A stretch of 64,000 bases of DNA from Bradyrhizobium niftali (GCF_004571025.1 NZ_SPQT01000038.1:1-64000); one strand, 5' to 3'; positions 16,999-26,220 are shown, counted from the first letter of the stretch. Notes: generated by a model not told the origin, from the letters alone. Numbers and translations are program-made.

Positions 16999-19104
16999 CT
17001 ACACCCCGGCCTCCGCCATCCCCGCCGCCCACAGTGCGAACGCATAGACGATCGCGACTTCGTCGAGACGGTCGAAGCGTCCCGAGGCGCCGCCGTGGCC
17101 GGCGCCCATGTTGGTGCGCAGCAGCACCGGCCCGCCGCCGCGCATGGTGGCGCGCAGGCGCGCGATCCATTTGGCGGGCTCCCAATAGGTGACGCGCGGA
17201 TCGGTCAATCCGCCCATGGCCAGGATCGCCGGATACTCCTTCGCCGCGACATTGTCGTAGGGCGAGTAGGACAGGATGGTGCGAAAATCCTTTTCGCTCT
17301 CGATCGGGTTGCCCCATTCCGGCCATTCCGGCGGCGTCAGCGGCAGCGTGTCGTCGAGCATGGTGTTGAGCACGTCCACGAACGGCACTTCGGCAACGAT
17401 GCCCGCGAACAGCTCGCCAGCGCGGTTGGCGACTGCGCCCATCAGCATGCCGCCGGCAGAGCCGCCATGGCCGACGATACGTTTTGCGCTGGTATACTTC
17501 GCATCGATCAGCGCCCTCGCGCTCGCGGCGAAATCGTCAAAGCTGTTCGTCTTCTTCTCGCGCTTGCCGTCGAGATACCAGCCCCAGCCCTTGTCGGCGC
17601 CGCCGCGGATATGGGCGATGGCGTAGACGAAGCCGCGATCGACCAGCGACAGGCGGTTGGCGCTGAACGAGGCCGGCATCGCCATGCCATAGGAGCCGTA
17701 GCCGTAGAGCAAGAGCGGTGCCGATCCGTCGAGCTTCAGCCCGCGGCGATAGAGGATCGAGACCGGCACCTCGGCGCCGTCCTGCGCCTTGGCCATGATG
17801 CGCGTGGTGACGTAGTCGGCCGCATTATGGCCTGACGGGATCTCCTGCCGCTTGCGCAAGGTCCGCGTGCGCTTGGCCATGTCGTAATCATAGACCTCCG
17901 ACGGCGTCGTCATCGACGAATAGGCGAAACGCAAATTCGTCGTCTCGAACTCGTAGGAACCCATCGTATCCAGCGAATAGGCCGCTTCGTCGAAGGCGAT
18001 GGCGTGCTCCTCGTTCGTCGCGAGATCGCGGATCACGATCGCCGGCAGCGCATTGGCGCGCTCCAGCCGCACCAGATGGCCGGCATAGAGATCGAGGTCG
18101 ATGATGTAGATGCCCGGACGATACGGAATCAGGTCGCGCCAGTTTTTGCGCTCGGGCTGGCTAAGCGGCGCGGTGACGATCTTGAAGTCGATGGCATCAT
18201 CGGCATTGGTGAGGATGAAGAGCAGATCGCCGCGGTCGGCGAGCGAATATTGCACGCCTTCCTCGCGCGCCGCGACGAGGCGCGGCGGCGTATCGGGGCT
18301 TTCGAGATCGATCAGCCGCTGCTCGGAGGTCTCGTGATCGCCGCCCGCGATCACGCAGAAGCGGCCGCTGGTGCTCTCGTGCAGATGGGTGAACCAGCCG
18401 GAATCCTGCTCCTCATAGACGAGGGTGTCGTCGGCCTGTTTCGTCCCCAGCCGGTGCTGCCACACCTGCATCGGGCGGTGATTGTCGTCGAGCTTCACAT
18501 AGAAGAAACTTTTCGCGTCCTTGCTCCAGACGATACCGCCGTCGGTCTCCTCGACGAGGTCGTCAAAGTCCTTCCCCGTCGCCCAGTCGCGCACGCGGAT
18601 CGAAAAATATTCCGAGCCCTTGGTGTCCGCGCTCCAGGCTTGCAGCTTGTGATCGGGCGAATGCCGGCTGCCGCCGAACTTGAAATATTTGTGGTCCTTG
18701 GCGAGCGCATCGCCGTCGAGCACGATATGGCCATCGCCGCCCTCGCGCGGCATGCGGCCGAACAGCTCGTGCTGCCCGCCCTCGCGAAACCTGCGGAAAT
18801 AGGCGAACGCCCCGTCCGGCGACGGCACGCTGGAATCGTCCTCCTTGATCCGGCCGCGCATCTCGCGCACCAGCGTCTTCTGCAGCGCGGCGGTATGGCC
18901 CAGCAGGCTCTCGGTGTAAGCGTTCTCTTCATCCAGATATTTGCGGATATCAGGATCGAGCACCTTGGGGTCGCGCAGCACCTCCTGCCATTTCTCGTCC
19001 TTCAGCCAGGCATAGTCGTCGGTCACGGTGATCCCGTGCCGGGTGAAGCTGTGCGGCCGGCGCGGGGCGACGGGGGGCTGGGAAGGTGTCTTGGCTTGTG
19101 TCAC
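16999..19104 (-). CDS. S9 family serine peptidase, oligopeptidase B type
   Basis: The product has 701 residues. An N-terminal beta-propeller (about 60-400) precedes an alpha/beta hydrolase domain. The catalytic Ser is in GHGGSAGGMLMG, the Asp in GGLTDPRVTYWEP and the His in NMGAGHGG. This is the layout of oligopeptidase B, which cuts short peptides after basic residues in the cytoplasm. The GTG at 19104 is supported by a GAGG ribosome site. The longer ATG reading (to 19164) would translate an intergenic palindromic repeat and is rejected. It stands alone between repeats, with no signal peptide. Confidence 0.9.
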   Translation of the reverse strand: MTQAKTPSQPPVAPRRPHSFTRHGITVTDDYAWLKDEKWQEVLRDPKVLDPDIRKYLDEENAYTESLLGHTAALQKTLVREMRGRIKEDDSSVPSPDGAFAYFRRFREGGQHELFGRMPREGGDGHIVLDGDALAKDHKYFKFGGSRHSPDHKLQAWSADTKGSEYFSIRVRDWATGKDFDDLVEETDGGIVWSKDAKSFFYVKLDDNHRPMQVWQHRLGTKQADDTLVYEEQDSGWFTHLHESTSGRFCVIAGGDHETSEQRLIDLESPDTPPRLVAAREEGVQYSLADRGDLLFILTNADDAIDFKIVTAPLSQPERKNWRDLIPYRPGIYIIDLDLYAGHLVRLERANALPAIVIRDLATNEEHAIAFDEAAYSLDTMGSYEFETTNLRFAYSSMTTPSEVYDYDMAKRTRTLRKRQEIPSGHNAADYVTTRIMAKAQDGAEVPVSILYRRGLKLDGSAPLLLYGYGSYGMAMPASFSANRLSLVDRGFVYAIAHIRGGADKGWGWYLDGKREKKTNSFDDFAASARALIDAKYTSAKRIVGHGGSAGGMLMGAVANRAGELFAGIVAEVPFVDVLNTMLDDTLPLTPPEWPEWGNPIESEKDFRTILSYSPYDNVAAKEYPAILAMGGLTDPRVTYWEPAKWIARLRATMRGGGPVLLRTNMGAGHGGASGRFDRLDEVAIVYAFALWAAGMAEAGV

Positions 19105-19137
19105 TCGATCCTCATTGCGTCTCACCGGAACCCATCT

Positions 19138-19219
19138 CGTCATGCGCGGGCTTGACCCGCGCATCCATCAAAGAGGATTTCTTGAGCGATGGATTGCCGG
19201 GGCAAGCCCGGCAATGACG
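19138..19219. repeat. palindromic intergenic repeat
   Basis: The element begins CGTCATGCGCGGGCTTG and ends CAAGCCCGGCAATGACG, with inner ATCCATCAAAG/GATGGATTG partners. It lies upstream of the oligopeptidase B-type gene and explains the spurious N-terminal extension of that frame. Confidence 0.65.
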
Positions 19220-19383
19220 GCCGTAGACGGTGGCGGGTCGCGCATCATATGGCGACAAGCGCATGAATTGCCAGCGGGACTGCGCCAAGGACTGCGCCAG
19301 GTCGCCGGGTTGTTGATCGCCCCCTTGTATGCTTTAGGGGGTGGGTCCTTTAGTGGCCATGTCCCCGCCGCCGGTCCAGCCTG

Positions 19384-20820
19384 ATGCTGTTCAATTCCTA
19401 TCCGTTCATCCTGCTGTTCCTGCCGGCCGTGCTGGCCGGGTACTTCTGGCTCGGGCGGCGCAGCAATCGGGCCCCGGTGATCTGGCTGGCGGCCGCCTCG
19501 CTCGCCTTCTATGCCATCGGCAGTTGGCAGTTTGTCGCGCTGTTGCTGGCGTCGATCGCCTTCAACTACGGCATCGGCTACCTCCTGATCGCGGCGGAGC
19601 TCGCACCAATGCAGCGCCGGGCGGCGCTTGCCGTTGGTGTCGCCGGCGACCTTCTCGTGCTCGGCATCTTCAAATATGCGGGCTTTGCCGCCGACAATCT
19701 CAATGCACTGCTCGGCACGCATGTCGCGGTCCACATCCTGCTGCCGGTCGGCATCTCCTTCTACACCTTCACCCAGATCGCGTTCCTGGTCGATGCCTTT
19801 CGCGGCCAGGTCGCGGCCTACGCGCTGCCGCACTACGCGCTGTTCGTGACCTATTTCCCGCATCTGATCGCGGGGCCGATCCTCCATCACAAGGACATGA
19901 TCCCGCAATTCGAGCAGGAGGAGTCCAAGCATCCGCACGCGCATCTGATCCTGTGCGGAATCATCATCTTCGCCATCGGCCTGTTCAAGAAGACCTGTCT
20001 CGCCGACGGCATCCAGCCCCTGGTCGCGCTCGCCTTCGACGCGCGCTCGCCGAGCTTCGACCAGGCCTGGCTCGGTGCGCTCGCCTACACGTTCCAGCTC
20101 TATTTCGACTTCTCCGGCTATTCCGACATGGCGATCGGGATATCCCTGATGTTCGGCATCTTCCTGCCCGTCAACTTCAGCTCGCCGTACAAGGCCACCA
20201 GCATCGTCGAGTTCTGGCGCCGCTGGCACATGACGCTGTCGCAGTTTTTGCGCGACTATCTCTACATCCCGCTCGGCGGCAACCGCCGCGGCCGCGCGCT
20301 GCGCTACGTCAATTTGATGATCACGATGCTGCTCGGGGGGCTCTGGCACGGCGCGGCCTGGACGTTCGTGGTGTGGGGCGCGCTGCACGGCGCCTATCTC
20401 TGCATCAATCACGCCTTCAACGCGCTGGTGCCGGCCATCCCGTCGCCTCTCGCGCGCCCGGTCCGCATCCTTGGGGCCGTGCTGACCTTCCTGGCGGTCG
20501 TCGTCGCCTGGGTGTTCTTTCGCGCCGAGCGGGTCGATTGGGCGTTGCGGATCACCAGTGCCATGGCTGATCCCCTGAACATCGTCCTCGGCCGCGAGGA
20601 GATCGCGGCGCTGGTGCAGGTCACGATCTATGCGGCGCTGGTGTGGCTGGCGCCGAACACGCAAGCAATCATGGGCTACGATCACGGCAGTCGCAGGGTC
20701 GGCGAGAGTTTGCGGGAAGGGCGCCTGCGGCCGCTGGTCCTCTATGGGGCGTCGCTCGTGCTCGCGTTCGGGATCCTGGGCATCCAGAGCCACAGCGAAT
20801 TCATCTATTTCAGGTTCTGA
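19384..20820 (+). CDS. MBOAT-family membrane O-acyltransferase (AlgI/DltB-like)
   Basis: The 478-residue polytopic inner-membrane protein has about ten hydrophobic helices. The two hallmark segments are RRWHMTLSQFLRDYLYIPLGG and the later GLWHGAAWTFVVWGALHG, whose His is the predicted catalytic residue of MBOAT enzymes. It should move acyl (usually acetyl) groups across the membrane to a periplasmic acceptor, as AlgI does for alginate and DltB for D-alanine. Its stop overlaps the start of a secreted partner by 1 bp. No polysaccharide synthesis gene lies nearby, so the acceptor is unknown. Confidence 0.9.
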   Translation: MLFNSYPFILLFLPAVLAGYFWLGRRSNRAPVIWLAAASLAFYAIGSWQFVALLLASIAFNYGIGYLLIAAELAPMQRRAALAVGVAGDLLVLGIFKYAGFAADNLNALLGTHVAVHILLPVGISFYTFTQIAFLVDAFRGQVAAYALPHYALFVTYFPHLIAGPILHHKDMIPQFEQEESKHPHAHLILCGIIIFAIGLFKKTCLADGIQPLVALAFDARSPSFDQAWLGALAYTFQLYFDFSGYSDMAIGISLMFGIFLPVNFSSPYKATSIVEFWRRWHMTLSQFLRDYLYIPLGGNRRGRALRYVNLMITMLLGGLWHGAAWTFVVWGALHGAYLCINHAFNALVPAIPSPLARPVRILGAVLTFLAVVVAWVFFRAERVDWALRITSAMADPLNIVLGREEIAALVQVTIYAALVWLAPNTQAIMGYDHGSRRVGESLREGRLRPLVLYGASLVLAFGILGIQSHSEFIYFRF

Positions 20821-21929
20821 TGCGGGGATCGTTCACCAGCGTGAGGCGTCTTCTCCTTGCGAGCGTCGCGTGCGTGCTGGGCGCGGCGGCGCTGACTTTT
20901 GCCGTCGATCCCCTGCAACTGTTCCGCCCCTCGCGCCTCATCGCGCCGTTCTATTCCGACGACACACGCATGCAGAATGCCGGGTTGATCCGCAGCCAGT
21001 CGTTCGACACCGCCTTCATCGGCACCTCGCTCGCGATCCATTTCCGCCAGAGCGATATCGACCGCGCGCTCGGCGTCCGTTCGCTCAAGCTGGCGATGAC
21101 CGGGTCCAACTCGCGCCAGCAAAGCTTCGTGCTGGAGCAGGCGATCGATCGCGGCGCCCGGCGCGTGATCTGGGCGATGGACGATTTCAGCTTTGTCGAT
21201 GCGGCCGGCATCGAGGCCGATCCCTATCTGTCCGTCGATCTCTACCGGCGGACGGCCAAGGGGATCGCGGCCTATCTGTTCAACGCCGCCATGGCGAAGG
21301 AATCCGTGTTCGCGCTGCTGCGGTCGATCCCGCCGCTGCGGGAGCCGCTGACCCGTGCGGCGCCGTTTCTCCCCGTCAAGTTCGCGCTGTTCGACGTCGA
21401 CGACATCTATGCGCTGCCACGGGATTTCGACGTCGCGCGCGCCTACAACGCGGAGACGACGCGCGCCGCCTTCGCCTACATCACCGATCCCGTGCGCAGC
21501 AGCTTTCTCGGCGAGGGCTACGGCTATGAGGCCATGGTCCGGCATCTCGAGCGTGACGCCGTCGGCCTGACCACGCGCCATCCGGACGTGACCTTCGACA
21601 TCTACTTCCCGCCTTATTCGATCCTGCAATTCGTCGCGATGCGCGATGCCTCACCGGCGACGCTGAAGATCGTCACCGATCTCACGGCCCTCATCGCGCA
21701 GCGCCTGACGCAGCTTCCCAACGTGCGCCTCCACGATTTCCGCGCGATCAAGGCGGTGACCCACGACCTCAACAATTACGGCGACGTCATCCACCATTCG
21801 CCGGTCATCGATGCAATGGTGCTGAAGTGGCTGGCGAGCGGGGAATACCGGGTCGATCCCAACAAGCCGACCGCGTCGCTGGAGGAGCTGAAAGCCCAGG
21901 TTGAGGCGTATCGGGTTCGACAGCCGTAG
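20820..21929 (+). CDS. membrane-anchored periplasmic partner of the MBOAT protein, SGNH-like
   Basis: The product has 369 residues with an N-terminal membrane anchor (about 9-29). I do not recognise a named family. The pattern AFIGTSLAIHF (S70) resembles block I of SGNH/DltD/AlgJ-type proteins. GDVIHHSP (D322, H325) resembles the block V Asp-x-x-His pair. Together these could form a Ser-Asp-His triad that transfers the acyl group delivered by the MBOAT protein. The ATG overlaps the MBOAT stop, showing translational coupling. The SGNH call is an inference from these motifs and the gene pair. Confidence 0.7.
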   Translation: MRGSFTSVRRLLLASVACVLGAAALTFAVDPLQLFRPSRLIAPFYSDDTRMQNAGLIRSQSFDTAFIGTSLAIHFRQSDIDRALGVRSLKLAMTGSNSRQQSFVLEQAIDRGARRVIWAMDDFSFVDAAGIEADPYLSVDLYRRTAKGIAAYLFNAAMAKESVFALLRSIPPLREPLTRAAPFLPVKFALFDVDDIYALPRDFDVARAYNAETTRAAFAYITDPVRSSFLGEGYGYEAMVRHLERDAVGLTTRHPDVTFDIYFPPYSILQFVAMRDASPATLKIVTDLTALIAQRLTQLPNVRLHDFRAIKAVTHDLNNYGDVIHHSPVIDAMVLKWLASGEYRVDPNKPTASLEELKAQVEAYRVRQP

Positions 21930-21999
21930 CCCGCATGAGCGAAGCGACATGCGGGGCCTCGCGCAAGATCCCGGGTGTCGCTTCGCTCACCCGGGCTAC
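21926..21999. repeat. palindromic intergenic repeat (GTAGCCCGGG family)
   Basis: The element starts at the stop codon of the MBOAT partner gene with GTAGCCCGCATGAGCGAAGCG and ends CGCTTCGCTCACCCGGGCTAC. It is a shorter relative of the 4125-4236 element. It could fold into a strong hairpin that ends the transcript. Confidence 0.7.
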
Positions 22000-22042
22000 A
22001 AGACTGCAGCTGTGATGCTCAGCCGTAGCCAAACACTCCGCT

Positions 22043-22217
22043 GTCGTCCCGGCCTAGTGCGCAATTGGGGGACCGGGACCCATAACCCCAGGGAGGAATT
22101 TGGCGAAGACTCGTAGTTAAAGAGTCTTCTCGTGGTACGTACACCGTGCGTCACTGATAGATCACGCGGTATGGGTCCCGGCCCCCCGTGCGCAATTGCG
22201 CACTAGGCCGGGACGAC
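22043..22217. repeat. long intergenic repeat with inverted ends (GTCGTCCCGG family)
   Basis: The 175-bp element has ends GTCGTCCCGGCCTAGTGCGC and GCGCACTAGGCCGGGACGAC. The inner core matches the 16843-16984 copy (CCCATAA, TTTGGCGAAGAC, AGTTAA, ATCACGCGGTATGGGTCCCGG). The palindromic tips are different and longer. It fills most of the gap before the convergent aminotransferase gene, and nothing else was seen there. Confidence 0.75.
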
Positions 22218-22235
22218 ATGGGAGTGTGAGGCTGC

Positions 22236-23423
22236 CTACGCCGCCACCTCTTCGCCGAGATACGAAACCGCCGCTTCCAGCCCGCCCTTGCCGTGCGGGA
22301 TCTTCAGCGCATTCAACCCGATCTCGATCACCCCCAACGTGCCGAGCAGCATCGGCGCGTTGACATGGCCCATATGGGCGATGCGGAAGGCTTGTCCGGA
22401 GAGATCGCCGATGCCGGTGCCGAGCACGACGCCGCACTTCTCCTTGCAATAGCGTTGCAGCACTGCGGGATCGTGGCCGTTGCTCATGGTCACCGTGGTC
22501 ACGGTGTTGGAGCGCTCGTTGGCTTCGGCGACGTTGAAGCCGAGCACCTGGCCTTCCGACCAGGCCGAGACCGCACGCCGCGCGGCTTCGCCGAGCAGGC
22601 TGTGGCGGCGGAAGGCGTTCTCAAGCCCTTCCTCGTGCAGCAGGTCGATCGCCTTGCGCAGCGCGAACAACAGATGCACCGGCGCGGTGCCGGCATATTT
22701 GCGGTAGTTCTCGGTGCCCTCGCGCTCGCTCCAGCTCCAATAGGGCGTGCTCATGTTGGCCTTCTTGTGCACTTCGAGCGCGCGCGCGTTGGCGGCGACG
22801 AAGCCGAGGCCGGGCGGCGTCATCAGGCCCTTCTGCGAGCCGGACATCGTGACGTCGACGCCCCATTTGTCCATCTCGTACGGCATGCAGCCGAGCGATG
22901 CCACGGTGTCGACCATGTAAAGCGCCGGATGGCCGCTCGCCTTGATCGCCTTGCCGATCGCCTCGATGTCGTTCTGCACGCCCGAGGCGGTGTCGACTTG
23001 GACGACGACGACGGCCTTGATGGTGTGCTCCTTGTCGCGGCGCAGGCGCTCCTCGACCTCGTGCGGCCGCACCGCGCGGCGCCAGTCGCCCTTGAGCACC
23101 TCGACCTCGGCACCCATCAGCGCTGCCGCGTTGCCCCAGCCGATTGCGAAACGTCCGCTCTCCAGCACCAGCACCTTGTCGCCACGCGACAGCACGTTGC
23201 TCAGCGCTGCTTCCCAGGCGCCGTGCCCGTTGGCGATGTAGATGTAGGACTTGCCCTTGGTCGCAAACAGCTTCGAGATGTCACCGAGCAGGCTCTCGGT
23301 CAGATCGAGCATCTCTTTGGAGTAGATGTCGATCGCCGGACGATGCATCGCCCGCAGCACCTCGTCGGGCATGTTGGTGGGCCCGGGGATGGCCAGAAAC
23401 TCCCGGCCCGCGCGAACGGTCAT
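22236..23423 (-). CDS. class V aminotransferase (serine/alanine-glyoxylate type)
   Basis: The 395-residue PLP enzyme has the opening FLAIPGPTNMPDEVL and the glyoxylate-aminotransferase signature DTVASLGCMPYEMDKWGVD. PLP-binding Lys is in TMSGSQKGLMTPPG. Enzymes with this pattern transfer the amino group of serine or alanine to glyoxylate, in photorespiration-like or C1 metabolism. The ATG follows AAGGA. It is monocistronic, flanked by a repeat and a secreted nuclease gene. Choice between serine and alanine as donor is not possible from sequence. Confidence 0.88.
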   Translation of the reverse strand: MTVRAGREFLAIPGPTNMPDEVLRAMHRPAIDIYSKEMLDLTESLLGDISKLFATKGKSYIYIANGHGAWEAALSNVLSRGDKVLVLESGRFAIGWGNAAALMGAEVEVLKGDWRRAVRPHEVEERLRRDKEHTIKAVVVVQVDTASGVQNDIEAIGKAIKASGHPALYMVDTVASLGCMPYEMDKWGVDVTMSGSQKGLMTPPGLGFVAANARALEVHKKANMSTPYWSWSEREGTENYRKYAGTAPVHLLFALRKAIDLLHEEGLENAFRRHSLLGEAARRAVSAWSEGQVLGFNVAEANERSNTVTTVTMSNGHDPAVLQRYCKEKCGVVLGTGIGDLSGQAFRIAHMGHVNAPMLLGTLGVIEIGLNALKIPHGKGGLEAAVSYLGEEVAA

Positions 23424-23525
23424 TGCTGTTGGTCCTTGTTGCTTGAGAACAGGCTGGTGGGTCGCTGAATCATACTTTTACGCGCTGCTGCGATGCAAGA
23501 AAAGCACGCAAAATGCAGGGCTGGG

Positions 23526-24251
23526 TTATCTTTTGGTCTCCCGACAACCGGCGGCTTCCGCCTCCTCGACCGAGCAGAACCAGCGGGTGCCCTTGCTGAT
23601 CTTCATCTTGATCTGGGTGTACCAGCGGCTGGTCGGCTGGTGATAGATGCACTCGCCGGCGGTGTTGACGTTGCCCTTGATGGTGCAGTCGGGCGAGGGC
23701 GCGACCGGCCCCGAGGCCGAGGCAAGCAGCACCGCATGCGCGCCCTCGGGCGGCTTGGTGGCGCCCAATATCGTTGTCTTCTTGTTGCGCACGCGCCAGT
23801 CCCAGGGCGCAATGAAGGCGCCCTGCCACATGCCGGCCTTGGCCTCGCGCGCGGCCGCCTCGTCGGGTTCGTAATCGTGAGAGACGCGGGTGTAGGCCAG
23901 TGCCCAGCCGCTGCGCACCAGCCATTTCTGGATGTCCTCGCCGCCGACCTCGCAGCGCGCCACGGTGCGGCCGCGCCGGTCGATCGCCCGCGTATGGCAG
24001 ACCCAGTTTTTGCCCTCGGTGTATTTGGCGAGCTCGTCGCGCGCCGCGATTCCGCAGGTCCAGCGCTCGGTATTGGTGTTGAGGCAGAGTTGGTCGGACG
24101 ACGGCGCGTCGATGCCGCCGAGCCGGATCCTCGTGTTGCCGATCACGACGGAATCGCCGTCGCGGACCTTCGCCGTGCCGGTAATGTCGGCGGCCTGCGC
24201 CAGCGACGGCAAGGCGAGCAGTGACAGCGCAATCAGGAATTTTCGCAACAT
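23526..24251 (-). CDS. secreted thermonuclease-family (SNase) protein with altered active site
   Basis: The product has 241 residues with a clear signal peptide (cleavage after about residue 20, SLAQA). An SNase barrel follows, with KVRDGDSVVI and IRLGGIDAP. A C-terminal region has a CTIKGNVNTAGECIYH segment resembling excalibur-like Cys-paired modules. In staphylococcal nuclease the motif DTPE supplies the essential Glu43; here it reads DAPS (S51), so the general base is missing. The later Arg in DRRGRTVARC remains. An upstream in-frame ATG (24347) adds no conserved sequence and is before the signal peptide. Activity may be lost or altered. Confidence 0.83.
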   Translation of the reverse strand: MLRKFLIALSLLALPSLAQAADITGTAKVRDGDSVVIGNTRIRLGGIDAPSSDQLCLNTNTERWTCGIAARDELAKYTEGKNWVCHTRAIDRRGRTVARCEVGGEDIQKWLVRSGWALAYTRVSHDYEPDEAAAREAKAGMWQGAFIAPWDWRVRNKKTTILGATKPPEGAHAVLLASASGPVAPSPDCTIKGNVNTAGECIYHQPTSRWYTQIKMKISKGTRWFCSVEEAEAAGCRETKR

Positions 24252-24372
24252 GCCGGTCCGCGTGTTCAGGAAAATCGCGATAGACCCCGCAATTGTGGTC
24301 GGCTTTTGGCCGCCCGGCCAGCGCCTGCCCAACGATTGAGCTTTCAACTTCCCGTCATTGAGTGACGGGCCT

Positions 24373-24485
24373 CGTAGGGTGGGTTAGCCCCGCGCTGCGC
24401 GAAGCGCAGGCGCTCGGCGTAACCCACCTCTTTGGTCTCTACGGCGACAGAAGTGGTGGGTTACGCTTCGCTAACCCACCCTACG
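24373..24485. repeat. palindromic intergenic repeat (CGTAGGGTGGGTTA family)
   Basis: The 113-bp element has inverted ends CGTAGGGTGGGTTAGC and GCTAACCCACCCTACG, with a second inner pair GGCGTAACCCACCTC/GTGGTGGGTTACGC. Related copies are at 27511-27602 and 33196-33332. It lies between the nuclease gene and the next minus-strand gene. Confidence 0.8.
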
Positions 24486-24489
24486 AAGC

Positions 24490-26220
24490 CTACCCCCGCC
24501 CCGCCATCGCCCGCTTCGCCACCGCCAGCCCCATCAGCACGAACGCCGACGTCACCTCAGGGCCACCGACCAGGATCCGCGTCGGCGTCTTCATCTTGTT
24601 CCATTCATAGGCGCGGAACGGGCCGCGGCGGCCGCCTTCGCCGAGGCTCGCGACGATGACGTTCAGCGCCGGCGCGAAGGCGCGCGGGTCGGCGCCGAGA
24701 TGGCCGAGCGCGATCAGCGCCAGCGCCGCGTCGAACACATTCATCTCCGCGGCCATCAGCTCGCCCTTGACGTAGGAGAGCACGCGGTGGCGGATGAAAT
24801 CGAAGTCGCCGTCCGGATCGATCGCCGCCTGCGCCGCCAGCGGCAGCGCCAGGAAGGCGGCATAGCAGCGGCCGAAATAGGCGCTGTAGAGTTCCGGCAG
24901 GTAATAGATGTGCGAGCGCGGATTGGCGAAGGCGCCGCTTGATGCCAGCCGCTTCTGGAAGCCGATGATGCGATGCACGGTCGCCAGCCGCGCCGGCGTC
25001 TCCAGGATCTTCCAGCGCGCCAGGTTGCGGAAGCTGACCTCGAGAATGTCGAGATTGAGCGTCGGATCGAGATCGTTGCCGTAGGGACGCTCTCCCTTGA
25101 GATTGTCGATCCAGGTCGCAACCCCGCCCTCGTAGTCGATGTTGTCGTTGAGCGGCACGGTCACGCGCGGCTCGTTGACGCCGGCGAGCACCTGGTAACC
25201 GCTGTAGAAATCCAGCAGCGGCTGGTCGATGATCGGATCGGTGCAGCCGGCCTGCGTCGCCGCTGAGATCGAGCAGGCCGTGGTGTCGCAATCCGGCACG
25301 TAGACACCGAAGCCGAGATCCTGCTTGATCTGGGCGAAGAAGCGCGAAAAGCGCGGATGCGGCGCAGGCGCGAGCGCGGTGATGACGTTGAAGCGCGCGC
25401 CGTCGGTGCCCTCGACCTCCTCGCGGCTGATGTTGACGCAGAAATCGACCATGTCGGCGATCGCGCGCTCTGCCGCCGTCTTGTCGGCCGGCGAAGCGAG
25501 CCCGGTCTCGATGAAGCTCAGCAGCGCCTCGATGAAGAAGGCATCGTAATAGGCCGAGCGGTGGCGGATCTGCACCGGCTCCCACATCGGCTCGGCGATG
25601 CCGGTCCAGGGCGGATTGACCACGGCGCGCGCGGGCGAGCGCGCGATGAAGACGCGGGCGAGGTTGAAGAGCAGCGAGGAGTTCTTGTAGCCGCGCGCAT
25701 TCAACCCCGTGAGCGCCATGGTCAACTCGCGTCCGCGGACATCAGGGTCGCCGATCAGGTTGAAGGCGGCATAGGTCGGCAGGAAACCGTTCTTGCCGTA
25801 CGAGCCGAGCAGATGCTGCGCGCAGTCGCGGATCACGCCGTCGATCTGCGCTTGTTGCGGCGCCGAACCGGTGAATATCGCCGGCGGCGGTTTTGGATGA
25901 TCAAGCGCGATGCTGTCGACGAGATCGGCGACAGGCTGGCCGATCGCCGCCCAGTCCGGCTCGGCTTCGTCGCGCGCCCGCGCCAGCGCCGTGCGAAGCC
26001 GGGTCAGCTTCGCCTCGTCGCGCAAGTCGGGCAGCCCGGCGCGGCGGAGCAGTATCCGCAATGCGGGATTGCCGAGCGCGGTCTTGTAGAATTTGGCCAG
26101 ATGCGGATCGCCGCTGGTTGCATCCGCCAGCACGGGATCGCAGACGTCGTAAAGCGAGGGGCCGTCCTTCCGCGCCGTCAGCGCCCGGCAGGCGGCGCCG
26201 GCAAAATAATGAAAGTTCAT
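24490..26220 (-). CDS. uncharacterised 576-residue protein
   Basis: I do not recognise this family. The protein is rich in helices and has no signal peptide or convincing membrane segment. Repeated helix-pair patterns, for example QPVADLVDSIALDHP and RELTMALTGLNARGYK, hint at an alpha/alpha toroid or helical-repeat fold. A Cys-containing stretch (DCDTTACSISAATQAGC, about residues 315-335) could be structural. The ATG at 26220 was chosen because upstream residues are low-quality, although its ribosome site is weak. A CRP-like site lies 113 bp upstream. Confidence 0.65.
   Translation of the reverse strand: MNFHYFAGAACRALTARKDGPSLYDVCDPVLADATSGDPHLAKFYKTALGNPALRILLRRAGLPDLRDEAKLTRLRTALARARDEAEPDWAAIGQPVADLVDSIALDHPKPPPAIFTGSAPQQAQIDGVIRDCAQHLLGSYGKNGFLPTYAAFNLIGDPDVRGRELTMALTGLNARGYKNSSLLFNLARVFIARSPARAVVNPPWTGIAEPMWEPVQIRHRSAYYDAFFIEALLSFIETGLASPADKTAAERAIADMVDFCVNISREEVEGTDGARFNVITALAPAPHPRFSRFFAQIKQDLGFGVYVPDCDTTACSISAATQAGCTDPIIDQPLLDFYSGYQVLAGVNEPRVTVPLNDNIDYEGGVATWIDNLKGERPYGNDLDPTLNLDILEVSFRNLARWKILETPARLATVHRIIGFQKRLASSGAFANPRSHIYYLPELYSAYFGRCYAAFLALPLAAQAAIDPDGDFDFIRHRVLSYVKGELMAAEMNVFDAALALIALGHLGADPRAFAPALNVIVASLGEGGRRGPFRAYEWNKMKTPTRILVGGPEVTSAFVLMGLAVAKRAMAGRG

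Noticed and set aside
19105..19164. N-terminal extension of the oligopeptidase B-type gene
   Set aside because: The extra 20 codons translate an intergenic palindromic repeat. A GTG at 19104 with a GAGG site is a better start.
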